Source of the DNA: Gluconacetobacter aggeris
GTDB taxonomy: Bacteria > Pseudomonadota > Alphaproteobacteria > Acetobacterales > Acetobacteraceae
DNA: 64,000 bases
Reading direction: 5' to 3'
Assembly: GCF_014174395.1 (NCBI RefSeq)
Contig: NZ_JABEQD010000017.1
Location: forward strand, 22,025-86,024
The notes beneath the pieces were generated by a model. That model made no database searches. It had not been told where the DNA came from and saw only the letters and a list, made by a program, of their open reading frames with translations. The position numbers were made by a program, and so were the translations under genes. Shown piece after piece: positions 37,402-46,704 of the stretch. Position 1 is the stretch's first letter; each line of letters opens with the position of its first letter.

Positions 37402-38579
37402 TTGTCCAGTTTCCCGACCATGTTCCGACGTATGGAGATATTTTCATGCTCTTTTCTTCTTCCTGTCGCTCCTGACAGCAACGCCGCAATGGAACGATCC
37501 GGCGTGGCAGAACGCATGGCAGACAGTCTCACCGCATCTGTCGAAAGCCGATCGCGTTCTGTTACCCGACGGCCAATGCCCGCAATCGAAGTCGCCGATA
37601 TGCGAACCTATCGGTATGTGATAGACTTCGAAGATGTCACGATCTTCTTTCTTTACAAGGGACGGATATCGGGCATTTTCTCTGCCGTTCTGCAGAAAAT
37701 CTACAATACGTGGCAACCGATTTACGCCAATGACGTTTTTACCTGCTTCAAGCAACGCAGATCACCGGCTCTATGGCCCCATTTCCTGAGTCGGGAATAC
37801 CGGCAGGATCGTGAACGCCGACGCGCGACGCCTTATCGGCCCGTCAGCGAGTTCCTGAATGCCCCGAAACTCAAGCGATGCCGGAACACTGCTTTCTTCG
37901 TGCATATTCCCAAAACGGCAGGCGCGACCATCTGGGATGGCAATCGGAAACCATGTACCTGCCAAGCTCTATTGCGAAAACTATGAGGCGTTTAACCGTC
38001 ATCCACCACAGGCACGCAATTTCGACCTGATCGGCGGCCACATCTCTCCTGCCGATCCTCGCACGCGCGGCAGCGCCCGAAGTTCGTTTCGCCGCCCTGC
38101 TCCGCGATCCCATTGCCCGCTTCCGCTCGGCATTCCTGCATTGCAGGCGTTCAGACGAAGACCCGGAGACGTTCACCAGCGCGATGCGCCTGATGCGGGA
38201 GCGACCTCCGGCGGAATTCCGCTCGGCCCCCGGTGCGCCGATGGAAATCTGCCACCAGACAATCATGCTGGGTTTCGCGTTCGACAGGATCTACGGCCCA
38301 GAAGCGGAGCAGGATATCTTCGATCCCGCCCGACTCGCTCTCGAACAGGAGGGAAATGTCTTCGGGACAACACGCCTGCTGCCCCGTTTCATCGACACGA
38401 TGCGGGCACGGTTGCAACTGCCGCCTCTCGGCGCCGCTCCCGTGTCCCGCAACGCCTGCGACATCACGGCCCAGGGCCCGCGATATCGAGAATTCGAGGC
38501 GCCGCTGCCTCAAATCCGCACAATGATCACGATGGAACGGGCCCCGTACGACATCGTCGCCGGGCGGGAAATCCCGTAA
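37402..38579 (+). pseudogene. Sulfotransferase family gene with two frameshifts
   Basis: Three frames in a row read as one sulfotransferase-like protein. Frame 1 ends in AFFVHIPKTAGATIW (the 5'-PAPS phosphate loop) near 37935; frame 2 continues with AKLYCENYEAFNRHP and NFDLIGGHISPA to about 38065; frame 3 continues with RFAALLRDPIARFRSAFLHC (the 3'-phosphate motif) and runs to a stop at 38579. Both changes are in the same direction (each a two-base loss or one-base gain), so the gene is probably inactive unless the frameshifts are sequencing errors. It is AT-richer than the core genes. Confidence 0.7.
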
Positions 38580-38647
38580 CGCGTCTCGACGCAGAGGCGC
38601 CTAGCCTCTCTGGCCAGGGGCCTGATAAATCATATTTTTGGAAGTAT

Positions 38648-38740
38648 TGGCGGAGGGGATGGGATTCGAACCCACGGTACGGCTTGACACCGTACAACGG
38701 TTTAGCAAACCGCCGCCTTCAGCCACTCGGCCACCCCTCC
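38648..38740 (-). tRNA. tRNA-Ser (anticodon GCT)
   Basis: A 93-nt cloverleaf including CCA, with a long variable arm as in serine tRNAs; the anticodon loop TTGCTAA gives GCT, reading AGC/AGU. The T-arm GGTTCGAATCC is complete. It is transcribed leftwards, between the sulfotransferase remnant and gatB. Confidence 0.95.
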
Positions 38741-38835
38741 GCCGAGGAGCGTGTTTGTTAACACGGCGTTTGCAGCGCTGCTTGTAGACTGTCACCGCAG
38801 CGCCGTCAAACCCCAAACCGCTACCTCTCCAGCGA

Positions 38836-40284
38836 TTACAGCACTTTCTTCAGGGCTTCGTTCACCAGCGCCGGATTGCCCTTGCCAGCCATCGCCTTCA
38901 TGACCTGACCGACGAAAAAGCCGAACAGCTTGTCCTTGCCGCTGCGATATTCCGCAAGCTTGTCAGGGTTCTTGTCCAGCACCGCCTGCACGGCGGCGTC
39001 GATCGCGCCGGTGTCGGTCACCTGCCGCAGCCCCTTGCGCTCGACAATCTCCGCCGCCGATTCGCCGCTTTCCAGCATTTCCTCGAACACGTCCTTGGCA
39101 ATCTTGCCGTTGATCGTGCCGTCGGTAATCAGGTCCAGCATGCCGCCCAGCGCGTCGGCGCTGATCGGGCTGTCCTGGATCGTGCGGCCGGTACGGTTGA
39201 GCGCCGCGAAGAAATCGCCGATCACCCAGTTCGCCGCCAGGCGCGGATCGCGGCCGCGCGCCACAGTCTCATAGAAATCGGCGGTCGCCTGTTCGGCCAC
39301 CAGCACGCCGGCATCATAGCGCGGGATGCCATACTCATCCTGGAAACGCTGGCGCTTCGCATCCGGCAGTTCCGGCAGATGCGCGGCCAGATCCTGCACC
39401 CACGCCTCCTCGATCACCAGCGGCAGCAGGTCCGGATCGGGGAAATAGCGGTAATCATGCGCATCTTCCTTGCTGCGCAACGACCGGGTCTCGGAACGCG
39501 CCGGGTCGAACAGGCGCGTCTCCTGATCGACCGAACCACCGCTTTCCCAGATCTCCACCTGCCTTACGGCCTCGACCTCGATCGCCTGCATGACATAGCG
39601 GATCGAGTTGACGTTCTTGATCTCGCAGCGCGTACGGAACGGCTCGCCGGCCTTGCGGACCGATACGTTCACGTCGGCACGCATCGAGCCTTCTTCCATG
39701 TTGCCGTCGCAGGTGCCCAGATAGCGCAGGATCATGCGCAGCTTGCGCAGATAAGCTCCGGCTTCCTCCGGCGAGCGGATATCCGGCTCACTGACGATTT
39801 CCATCAGCGCCACGCCCGCTCGATTCAGGTCAATGAACGAGCGCACCGGGTCCTGATCATGCATCGACTTGCCGGCATCCTGTTCCAGATGCAGGCGGGT
39901 GATGCCGATCATGCGGGTCGAACCATCGGCCAGTTCGATCTCAATCGCGCCCTCGCCGATGATCGGATGCGTGAACTGGCTGATCTGGTAGCCCGTCGGC
40001 AGGTCCGCGTAGAAATAATTCTTGCGGTCGAACCGGCTTTCCAGATTCACCCGCGCCTTCAGCCCCAGACCGGTACGCACGGCCTGCGCCACGCATTCGC
40101 GGTTGATGACCGGCAGCATGCCCGGAAACCCGGCATCGACCAGGCTGACATGCGTGTTCGGCTCACCACCATAGGAAGCCGAGGCACCGGAGAACAGCTT
40201 GGACTGGCTGATGACCTGAGCATGGACTTCCAGCCCCACCACCAGTTCCCACGGACCGTCGCGCCCTTCGATCAGATAGGTCAT
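38836..40284 (-). CDS. gatB: Asp/Glu-tRNA(Asn/Gln) amidotransferase subunit B
   Basis: A 482-residue subunit that converts mischarged Glu-tRNA(Gln) or Asp-tRNA(Asn) to the amide form. [37 protein letters not shown] and the [16 protein letters not shown] kinase-like block (about residues 190-205) are diagnostic, and the C-terminal YqeY-like domain ends [11 protein letters not shown] 40284 overlaps the gatA stop by one base; GTG 40287 is an alternative. Part of gatCAB. Confidence 0.95.
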   Translation of the reverse strand: MTYLIEGRDGPWELVVGLEVHAQVISQSKLFSGASASYGGEPNTHVSLVDAGFPGMLPVINRECVAQAVRTGLGLKARVNLESRFDRKNYFYADLPTGYQISQFTHPIIGEGAIEIELADGSTRMIGITRLHLEQDAGKSMHDQDPVRSFIDLNRAGVALMEIVSEPDIRSPEEAGAYLRKLRMILRYLGTCDGNMEEGSMRADVNVSVRKAGEPFRTRCEIKNVNSIRYVMQAIEVEAVRQVEIWESGGSVDQETRLFDPARSETRSLRSKEDAHDYRYFPDPDLLPLVIEEAWVQDLAAHLPELPDAKRQRFQDEYGIPRYDAGVLVAEQATADFYETVARGRDPRLAANWVIGDFFAALNRTGRTIQDSPISADALGGMLDLITDGTINGKIAKDVFEEMLESGESAAEIVERKGLRQVTDTGAIDAAVQAVLDKNPDKLAEYRSGKDKLFGFFVGQVMKAMAGKGNPALVNEALKKVL

Positions 40285-41771
40285 CACACCACCTCCGCGC
40301 GCACGGCCGGACGATGCGTGAAGCCCGCCGCCCGCTCCAGGGCACTGGCCGCGGCGAAAACCGATTCCTCGTCGAACGAACGGCCGATCACCTGCAGGCC
40401 CAACGGCAGGCCCGACTGGCTCAGCCCGGCGGGAACCGACATGGCAGGCACACCGGCCATGCTGGCCGGCACGGTAAACACATCGTTCAGATACATCTGC
40501 ACCGGATCATCCATCTTCTCGCCCTGCGCGAAGGCGGGCGACGGCGCGGTCGGCGTCAGCAGCACGTCTACCGTCTGGAACGCGTTCTCGAAATCCTTGC
40601 GGATCAGGTTCCGCACCTTCTGCGCCCGCAGGTAATAAGCGTCGTAATAGCCGGCCGACAGCACATAGGTCCCCATCAGGATACGGCGCCGCACCTCGGC
40701 CCCGAACCCTTCCCGCCGGGTCGCTTCATACAACTCGTCCAGCGACGCACCGGGAACCCGGCGGCCGAAGCGCACACCGTCATAGCGCGCGAGGTTCGAC
40801 GAACATTCTGCCGGCGCGACGATATAATAGGTCGCCAGACCATATTTCGTGTAGGGCAGCGAAACCTCGACAATCTCGCATCCCGCGTCGCGCAGCCAGG
40901 CAATGCCCTGCTCCCACGCCGCCTCGATTTCGGCGGGCATGCCGGCCACCCGGTATTCGGCGGGAATACCCACCTTCATGCCTTTCAGCGACCGGCCGCA
41001 GGCGGCACGATAATCCGGCACCGCGATATCCACGCTGGTGCTGTCGCGCGTGTCGAAGCCCGCCATCGATTGCAGCAGGATGGCGCAATCCTCGACCGTG
41101 CGCGCCATCGGCCCGGCCTGATCCAGCGAACTGGCGAAGGCAATCGTCCCCCAGCGGCTGCACCGCCCATAGGTCGGCTTGATCCCCGCGATACCGCAAT
41201 AGGACGCAGGCTGGCGGATCGACCCACCCGTATCGGTGCCGGTCGCGCCCATGGCCAGCCGCGCGGCCACCGCCGCCGCCGATCCGCCGGAGGACCCGCC
41301 GGGAACCAGCACGGTCTCCGCATCCCCAGCCCGCTTCCACGGATTTTCCACCGAACCGAAGGCCGAGGTGATGTTGGCCGAACCCATGGCGAACTCGTCC
41401 AGATTGGTCTTGCCGACAAAAACCGCGCCGTCGGCCAGCAGGTTCGCCGTCACCGTGCTTTCATAGGGCGGAACGAAATCTTCCAGCATCCGGCTGGCCG
41501 CCGTGGTCCGCACACCGTCCGTGCAGAACAGATCCTTGATCCCCAGCGGAATCCCGGTCAGCGCCGGCGCATCCCCGCCGCCGGCCAGAATCGCATCGGC
41601 ACGCCGCGCGGCGTCCAGCGCCTGCTCCGACGTCACGGTGATGAAGGCATTCAGCCGGCCATTCAGCCGGTCGATGGCGGCGACATGGGCGCCCACCAGT
41701 TCCTCGGCGGAGAATTCGCGGCGACGCAGCCCCCCCTGGGCCGCGGCGATCGTGAGTTCGGTCAGCATCAT
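40284..41771 (-). CDS. gatA: Asp/Glu-tRNA amidotransferase subunit A
   Basis: A 495-residue amidase-signature subunit that releases ammonia from glutamine. The Ser-cisSer-Lys triad is in PLGIKDLF (Lys, about 77), [17 protein letters not shown] (cis-Ser, about 155) and [15 protein letters not shown] (nucleophile Ser, about 178). Two ATG codons (41771 and 41768) overlap the gatC stop. Second gene of gatCAB. Confidence 0.95.
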   Translation of the reverse strand: MMLTELTIAAAQGGLRRREFSAEELVGAHVAAIDRLNGRLNAFITVTSEQALDAARRADAILAGGGDAPALTGIPLGIKDLFCTDGVRTTAASRMLEDFVPPYESTVTANLLADGAVFVGKTNLDEFAMGSANITSAFGSVENPWKRAGDAETVLVPGGSSGGSAAAVAARLAMGATGTDTGGSIRQPASYCGIAGIKPTYGRCSRWGTIAFASSLDQAGPMARTVEDCAILLQSMAGFDTRDSTSVDIAVPDYRAACGRSLKGMKVGIPAEYRVAGMPAEIEAAWEQGIAWLRDAGCEIVEVSLPYTKYGLATYYIVAPAECSSNLARYDGVRFGRRVPGASLDELYEATRREGFGAEVRRRILMGTYVLSAGYYDAYYLRAQKVRNLIRKDFENAFQTVDVLLTPTAPSPAFAQGEKMDDPVQMYLNDVFTVPASMAGVPAMSVPAGLSQSGLPLGLQVIGRSFDEESVFAAASALERAAGFTHRPAVRAEVV

Positions 41772-42055
41772 TCCACCACCTTCGGCACGGTATAGTACGG
41801 CCCCGCCGCATCGGGGGCATTCGACAGCACGGCCTCGCGCGCATCGCCATCGGTCACCACATCCTCGCGCATGCGCAGCGCGGCATGCCCGGTGCCGACC
41901 ATCGGTTCGACATTGTCGATATCGACTTCGTTCAATTGCTCGATCCAGCCGAGAATGCCGTTCAGTTCCCGCTGAAGGGCGGGCAGGTCGGATTCGTCGA
42001 TACCGATCCGTGCCAATCTGGCGATACGTCGGACCGTCGCGGGGTCAAGCGACAT
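41768..42055 (-). CDS. gatC: Asp/Glu-tRNA amidotransferase subunit C
   Basis: A 95-residue linking subunit: [18 protein letters not shown] at the N-terminus, the [21 protein letters not shown] core and the C-terminal [10 protein letters not shown] belt that wraps GatA. ATG 42055 matches the family. It heads the gatCAB operon, divergent from ruvX across 76 bp. Confidence 0.93.
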   Translation of the reverse strand: MSLDPATVRRIARLARIGIDESDLPALQRELNGILGWIEQLNEVDIDNVEPMVGTGHAALRMREDVVTDGDAREAVLSNAPDAAGPYYTVPKVVE

Positions 42056-42131
42056 GAAGCATAACTTTCCATTATCATCTGGGGGGAATATCCTGCCGGT
42101 CAGGATACCGCGCGGACCATAGACCCAGACC

Positions 42132-42611
42132 ATGCCCCTGTTCAACATGCACCAGATCCGTACCCATCTGGGTCGCGGCCAACGCCTGCTGGGCATCGAT
42201 CCTGGCCAGAAGACGATCGGCCTCGCCCTGTCGGACCCGCTATTGATGCTGGCCTCGTCCTACGGCGCGCTGAAACGCGGCAAACTGTCCGCCATCGCCG
42301 CCGAAATCGGCCGGATCGCAGCACGCGAGGAGGTCGGGGGTCTGGTCTGCGGCCTGCCGCTATCGATGGATGGCAGCTTCGGTCCGGCCGCACAGGCGGC
42401 CCATGACTGGATGCTGAACCTGTCGGAACTGGTCGGCCTGCCCGCCGCGATGTGGGACGAGCGCCTGTCCTCCAGCGCCGTCAACCGCATGCTGATCCAG
42501 GATGCCGACCTCACCCGACAACGCCGTGCCGAACTGGTGGACAAGCTGGCCGCTGCCTACATGCTCCAGGCAGCGCTGGACGCCTCGGCCACACGGCCGG
42601 AAACCGTCTGA
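42132..42611 (+). CDS. ruvX: Putative Holliday junction resolvase RuvX/YqgF
   Basis: A 159-residue RNase H-like protein. LLGIDPGQKTIGLALSDPL (about 19-37) has the first catalytic Asp, GGLVCGLPLSMDG near 70 the second strand, and WDERLSSSAVNRML near 108 the Glu/Asp acidic block. It processes nucleic-acid intermediates, probably 16S rRNA 5' ends. It diverges from gatC. Confidence 0.9.
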   Translation: MPLFNMHQIRTHLGRGQRLLGIDPGQKTIGLALSDPLLMLASSYGALKRGKLSAIAAEIGRIAAREEVGGLVCGLPLSMDGSFGPAAQAAHDWMLNLSELVGLPAAMWDERLSSSAVNRMLIQDADLTRQRRAELVDKLAAAYMLQAALDASATRPETV

Positions 42612-42710
42612 ACAATCGGCCTGCCTGGCGGGCCGCTTCACGGCACGCTCGCCCGGCGGATCGTTTTTTCAAATCGTCTTTAGCGATTGCAAGAAAGGGA
42701 GCCCGAAGGA

Positions 42711-42785
42711 TGGTGGGCGCAACAGGGATTGAACCTGTGACCCCTACCATGTCAAGGTAGTGCTCTACCGCTGAGCTATGCGCCC
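42711..42785 (-). tRNA. tRNA-Val (anticodon GAC)
   Basis: A 75-nt cloverleaf including CCA. The anticodon stem CTACC/GGTAG encloses TTGACAT, so the anticodon is GAC, reading GUC/GUU valine codons. D- and T-arms are standard. It lies 100 bp after ruvX on the other strand. Confidence 0.95.
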
Positions 42786-42932
42786 ATCCGTTCGGTGAAC
42801 AGGCTTCTAGCCGGGCAACCGGCATTGCGCAACCCATCCGTACGGAAAAAATGACGAGCCGGTGACCGTTTCCAGCAATACGCTAAAAAACAAGGATAAT
42901 ATCCTTCCCTTCGCGCCGGATAACCCTACGTG

Positions 42933-43853
42933 ATGCAAATGGAATCGCGGGTGGCCCCCGGGTCAAATCCTGGATCGGACCCACCCACGGCCACACCTCT
43001 CCCATTCAGGGTGGTGCCGCCCACGGTTGCCGACGTGCCGCTGGTCGTCGCCTCGCCCCATTCGGGACATGAATACCCGCAGGAATTCCTCGCACTGTCG
43101 CGGCTGGACCGCCCGGCCCTGCGCCGTAGCGAGGATTTTTGCGTCGATGCCCTGCTGACCGGTGCACCGGTAGTGGGCGCGCATATGCTCCACGCCACCT
43201 TTCCGCGCATCTATTGCGACGCGAATCGCGATTCGGACGAACTCGACCCCACGATGTTCACCGAGTCCCCGCCCGCAGACCTTACGAGCATCACCCCAAG
43301 GGTACGTGCCGGCCTGGGCGTCATTCCCCGCGTTTCGGCATCAGGCACCCCGATCTACCGCACCCGCCTGCCGCTCCGCGAGGCCACGGATCGAATCGCC
43401 CGCTTCTGGCGTCCCTATCACAACGCCCTGTCGGCGCTGATCGAAGCCCAGGTCGCGGCACACGGTGTCTGCGTGCTGGTCGATTGCCATTCAATGCCCG
43501 GCGCCGGATTGCGGGCCTGCGGCATGCCCGATTTCGTACTGGGAGATGCATGGGGATCGTCCTGCGCGCCCGCCATTACCGAGGCGGCCGAGGCCTGCCT
43601 GCGATCCTATGGGTTCAGGACCAACCGCAACGCCCCCTATGCCGGAGGATATGTCACCCGCCATTACGGCAGGCCGGCCACGGGACGGCACGCCTTGCAG
43701 ATCGAAATCAGCCGAGCACTCTATATGGATGAGAACAGGCTGACGCCGAACGCCGGATTCGGCGATATCCGCACCGTCATGACCGCCCTGCTGCGCGCGC
43801 TGGCCGACATTGCCACCAACCTGGCCCGCCCCTCCGGAATCCGGGCATGCTGA
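42933..43853 (+). CDS. N-formylglutamate amidohydrolase-like protein (second copy)
   Basis: A 306-residue zinc amidohydrolase-like protein, distinct from the one at 26518. VVASPHSGHEYP near residue 30, the RSEDFCVDALL block, CDANRDSDELDP near 100 and VLVDCHSMPGAG near 180 fit the family that acts on N-formylglutamate. The start is uncertain (GTG 42930 or ATG 42933; no clear ribosome-binding site). No other hut genes are nearby. Confidence 0.85.
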   Translation: MQMESRVAPGSNPGSDPPTATPLPFRVVPPTVADVPLVVASPHSGHEYPQEFLALSRLDRPALRRSEDFCVDALLTGAPVVGAHMLHATFPRIYCDANRDSDELDPTMFTESPPADLTSITPRVRAGLGVIPRVSASGTPIYRTRLPLREATDRIARFWRPYHNALSALIEAQVAAHGVCVLVDCHSMPGAGLRACGMPDFVLGDAWGSSCAPAITEAAEACLRSYGFRTNRNAPYAGGYVTRHYGRPATGRHALQIEISRALYMDENRLTPNAGFGDIRTVMTALLRALADIATNLARPSGIRAC

Positions 43854-43908
43854 CACGGCAAATGCGCGTCCGCATGCCCGGCAGAACGACTTTTCAGGCG
43901 CTCCTTTA

Positions 43909-44265
43909 TCAGGCTGCCGGAGATGCGCCGCCCGGCGTCTGATGATCCACCGCCGCCGGCAGAAACTGCGCCAGTGCCGGCAGGATCGTCGCCGCCGGCA
44001 GACCCGTCTTGTCGACCAGGGCCTGCACCTGCTGATTCGAGAGAATCGAACGCAGTTCGTCCGGAGAAACCGGCAGGTTCTGGCCATTGCCGATCCACGA
44101 CCGGACCTTGTCTCCCAGACCTGCCTGTTCGGCCTGGGCAAGCAAGGTCGAAATGCCGCTGGGCGAGGTCAGGTCGGCCAGATGCTGATGCACCGTGTCG
44201 GTCAGGCCCGTGCTGTCCGCCAGTTCCGTCAGCTTGTTCACCAGTCCGTCAAAGAAACCCGCCAT
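43909..44265 (-). CDS. YidB-like (DUF937) protein
   Basis: A 118-residue protein of the DUF937/YidB type: an N-terminal GFFDGLVNKLTELA helix, a GISTLLAQAEQAGLGDKVRSW block near residue 38-58 and IGNGQNLPVSPDELRSIL next, the family repeat. No catalytic residues are known. ATG 44265 is well placed. A possible small RNA lies just upstream. Confidence 0.75.
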   Translation of the reverse strand: MAGFFDGLVNKLTELADSTGLTDTVHQHLADLTSPSGISTLLAQAEQAGLGDKVRSWIGNGQNLPVSPDELRSILSNQQVQALVDKTGLPAATILPALAQFLPAAVDHQTPGGASPAA

Positions 44266-44332
44266 GATCCACCTTCAATGCTGATTGCTTCAGTAGGCGC
44301 CGATCGCGAGGGATCAGCCAAGGTGCCCGGAC

Positions 44333-44358
44333 AAAAAAAAGACGGTGCCGAAGCACCG
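44333..44358 (-). terminator. Strong intrinsic terminator (minus strand)
   Basis: Read on the minus strand, CGGTGC-TTCG-GCACCG (44358-44343) forms a 6-bp stem with a stable TTCG loop, then TC and eight T (44340-44333). It would end a leftward transcript coming from the tRNA-Val side, before the YidB-like gene. Confidence 0.8.
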
Positions 44359-44445
44359 CCAAGTTTAGGGAGGAAACGTCCAAGAAGCAGCCGTTCAAAT
44401 GAAACGCTGCAACGTGATTCTGATGGCTCAAATCACTTTTAAGTG
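44333..44445 (-). ncRNA. Candidate small RNA upstream of the YidB-like gene
   Basis: A gene-free stretch ending in a strong intrinsic terminator, with TTTCCTCCC just before the hairpin, a motif like the anti-ribosome-binding-site loops of several alphaproteobacterial small RNAs. The 5' end is not defined; the coordinates are a guess from composition. Alternatively it is only the 3' trailer of the tRNA-Val transcript. Confidence 0.3.
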
Positions 44446-44554
44446 TCAAGAAAAATCGCGACTGAACACGCGCGAACCGAGACCGGTTGCGCTGCAACGG
44501 CCCAACGGCATCCGACAAAAGAGACGGGATTTAAACGGGATTTTCCCGGTCGGA

Positions 44555-44629
44555 TGGTGGGTGCGACAGGGATTGAACCTGTGACCCCCGCCGTGTGAAG
44601 GCGATGCTCTACCGCTGAGCTACGCACCC
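44555..44629 (-). tRNA. tRNA-Val (anticodon CAC)
   Basis: A 75-nt cloverleaf including CCA; CGCC/GGCG enclose TTCACAC, so the anticodon is CAC, reading GUG. The T-arm is like that of the other tRNA-Val at 42711. It is transcribed leftwards. Confidence 0.93.
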
Positions 44630-44697
44630 ATCCGTGCCCGGTGGGGACCTCTTAATCGATCTCCCTTCGGGCTGCAAGATACCCCGTCACACATTCT

Positions 44698-46602
44698 TCA
44701 AAAGCCGAACATATGGTCCAGCGAGAAGGCGCCATCGGCCCGCATGACACCGTGATAGCCGAACAGCCGGCACGTGACGTCGCGGATCATGACATATCCG
44801 CCCATGCCGGCGCGCTCGATGGCCGCCGCACCGAACAGCCGATGCGGCCAGACCATCGTCGATCCCGAACAGGCGATTTCCAGATCCACCTTCGCCACCA
44901 TCCGCCCCTGCCCGTCATGCAGGCTGAGCATGGTCTGCGACCACGGGCGCCAGGCGGCCGACGCCGGATAGATCAGGCAGCAGAACGCCTCGCCCAGCCC
45001 GTTCCCGCCCTTCAGGAACAGCCGCGTGGTCAGCCCCGGCGGCGGTCCGGAATAGGATTGCGGCTCGCCCCTATAGGTCATCACGGTATTGAAGATATGG
45101 GCCCCGAAACTGGTCTCGGCCGCATGCCCGCCCTGCCGCGCCGTAAAACGGATCAGCGCATGCAGCCAGCCATCGGCCTCCCCCCCATCGCGGAAATCAT
45201 AGACCAGTTCCCCGTGCCCCTCGGGCACGCCCAGTTCCGCCACATCCTGCGCCAGATCATGGTCGCGCGGCAGGCAGCCCAGGAATTTCCGACCGGTCAG
45301 CCGCCCTTGGGCGTCGAAACAATCCAGACGCAGCGGCAATGTCACCTGCGATTCGGCCATCGGCGACGGCTGGACGACGGTACGAAAGCGCTCGGGGTCC
45401 AGAATCGGGAACGGCAGCAGATAGCCCCGCCCCAGACTGGCCGGCAGGTCCGCGATTCCCGGATCGGGGCGCAGGTCCGCACGCTCCACGTTCAGATGGG
45501 CAATGCGCGTCCGCGCGGCATGCGTCACCTCGTAGCGCGGCCGCACCAGATACCGCCCCGACCGCAATTCGATCTGCGCCGGCCAGCGCAACTCGGGCAG
45601 GCAGCCGGCAACAGGGATCGCCACGGTCTCATAGGGACCAATCCCATGCGGAATCGGCACCTGCCGCTCATCCCCCATGCGATTGAGCGACATCGCACCG
45701 GGCGGGATCGGCACCGCGTGGCTATTCTGCACCCACAGCACGACCTCCTCGCCCTCATCCGGCGCCGGCAGGTTGGCATACCGGTCCGACGGCCAGGCAT
45801 TGGCATCATGCGTGACCGACAGGCTCCGATTATCGCCGGTGCCGTAGGTATCCAGCGCGTATTTCACCACATCATGCCCGGCCACGCCGATCGCATGCAC
45901 AAACAACTGCCCGACGAAGGGCGGCAGGCCAAAACGCTCGCGCACCTCGCGGCTGTCGATCACGATGGCACTCTCGCCGTCGGGCACACGCTCTTCCCAA
46001 CTGGCCAGCGCCTCGCCCCGGGCGCCGAACAGCCGCAGCCACAGCCTCACCTCCGACGCGCCATAGCGCGCCCAGTAATTCGCCGTGACCAGACGGGTCG
46101 ACAATCCATCCGCGTCGCGGAAGAAGGCATGGTTGGTCGCGAAATTCAGCCGGTCGAGATAGCGACCCGGCACGGTCAGCAACGTATCGGGCAACCGCAC
46201 GCCATCCAGCACGAAGACCCGCGCGCCGTCAGGCAGCAGATGCGCGATCCGGTCGCGCACGCGCGCACCGTCGAAACTCACGGCCAGCACCGCCCCCACC
46301 GATGCACGCGGCAGATCCACCAGCGCCCGCGCCGGGCCGGCCGCCGTGGCCTGGCCGACACGCTGCGTATCATGGACATACACACCTTCGATCGCGCCCA
46401 GTCCGGATACGCCGCCCGCACCGCCGGGGCACAGCGCCAACACCATGGCGAACATGCCCTCGGGGTCATAGACCGCCACCGGCCCGGCGGCACGGACCGA
46501 AGCCGCCAGTCCCGCCAGCGCCTCGGCCGCCAGCGGATGGGCCAGGGCCTTGTAGAGAACATTGCCGCCCGCCTGGGCGTCATAGGTACGAATGTCCAGC
46601 AT
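44698..46602 (-). CDS. Unrecognised 634-residue protein at the end of the TolC/HlyD/M50 operon
   Basis: A large protein with no signal peptide, no membrane segment and no family I recognise. It is built of beta-rich, Arg-rich segments with several Pro-Gly turns; TNYWARYGASEVRLWLRLFG near residue 180-205 and QSYSGPPPGLTTRLFLKGG near 520-540 are distinctive. The start is uncertain: ATG 46602, 46620 or 46641. It follows the M50-HlyD gene by about 100 bp on the same strand, and its length and position suggest a cytoplasmic partner of the export system. The role is unknown. Confidence 0.5.
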   Translation of the reverse strand: MLDIRTYDAQAGGNVLYKALAHPLAAEALAGLAASVRAAGPVAVYDPEGMFAMVLALCPGGAGGVSGLGAIEGVYVHDTQRVGQATAAGPARALVDLPRASVGAVLAVSFDGARVRDRIAHLLPDGARVFVLDGVRLPDTLLTVPGRYLDRLNFATNHAFFRDADGLSTRLVTANYWARYGASEVRLWLRLFGARGEALASWEERVPDGESAIVIDSREVRERFGLPPFVGQLFVHAIGVAGHDVVKYALDTYGTGDNRSLSVTHDANAWPSDRYANLPAPDEGEEVVLWVQNSHAVPIPPGAMSLNRMGDERQVPIPHGIGPYETVAIPVAGCLPELRWPAQIELRSGRYLVRPRYEVTHAARTRIAHLNVERADLRPDPGIADLPASLGRGYLLPFPILDPERFRTVVQPSPMAESQVTLPLRLDCFDAQGRLTGRKFLGCLPRDHDLAQDVAELGVPEGHGELVYDFRDGGEADGWLHALIRFTARQGGHAAETSFGAHIFNTVMTYRGEPQSYSGPPPGLTTRLFLKGGNGLGEAFCCLIYPASAAWRPWSQTMLSLHDGQGRMVAKVDLEIACSGSTMVWPHRLFGAAAIERAGMGGYVMIRDVTCRLFGYHGVMRADGAFSLDHMFGF

Positions 46603-46704
46603 AGGGAATCCATACCGCATAATTCCGCGCCCAGAAATCATACCGTTTGGACAGGCGGCACCCCATATCGAAAGTTTAACCGCTCCCCCATCCGGCCGGA
46701 AAGA

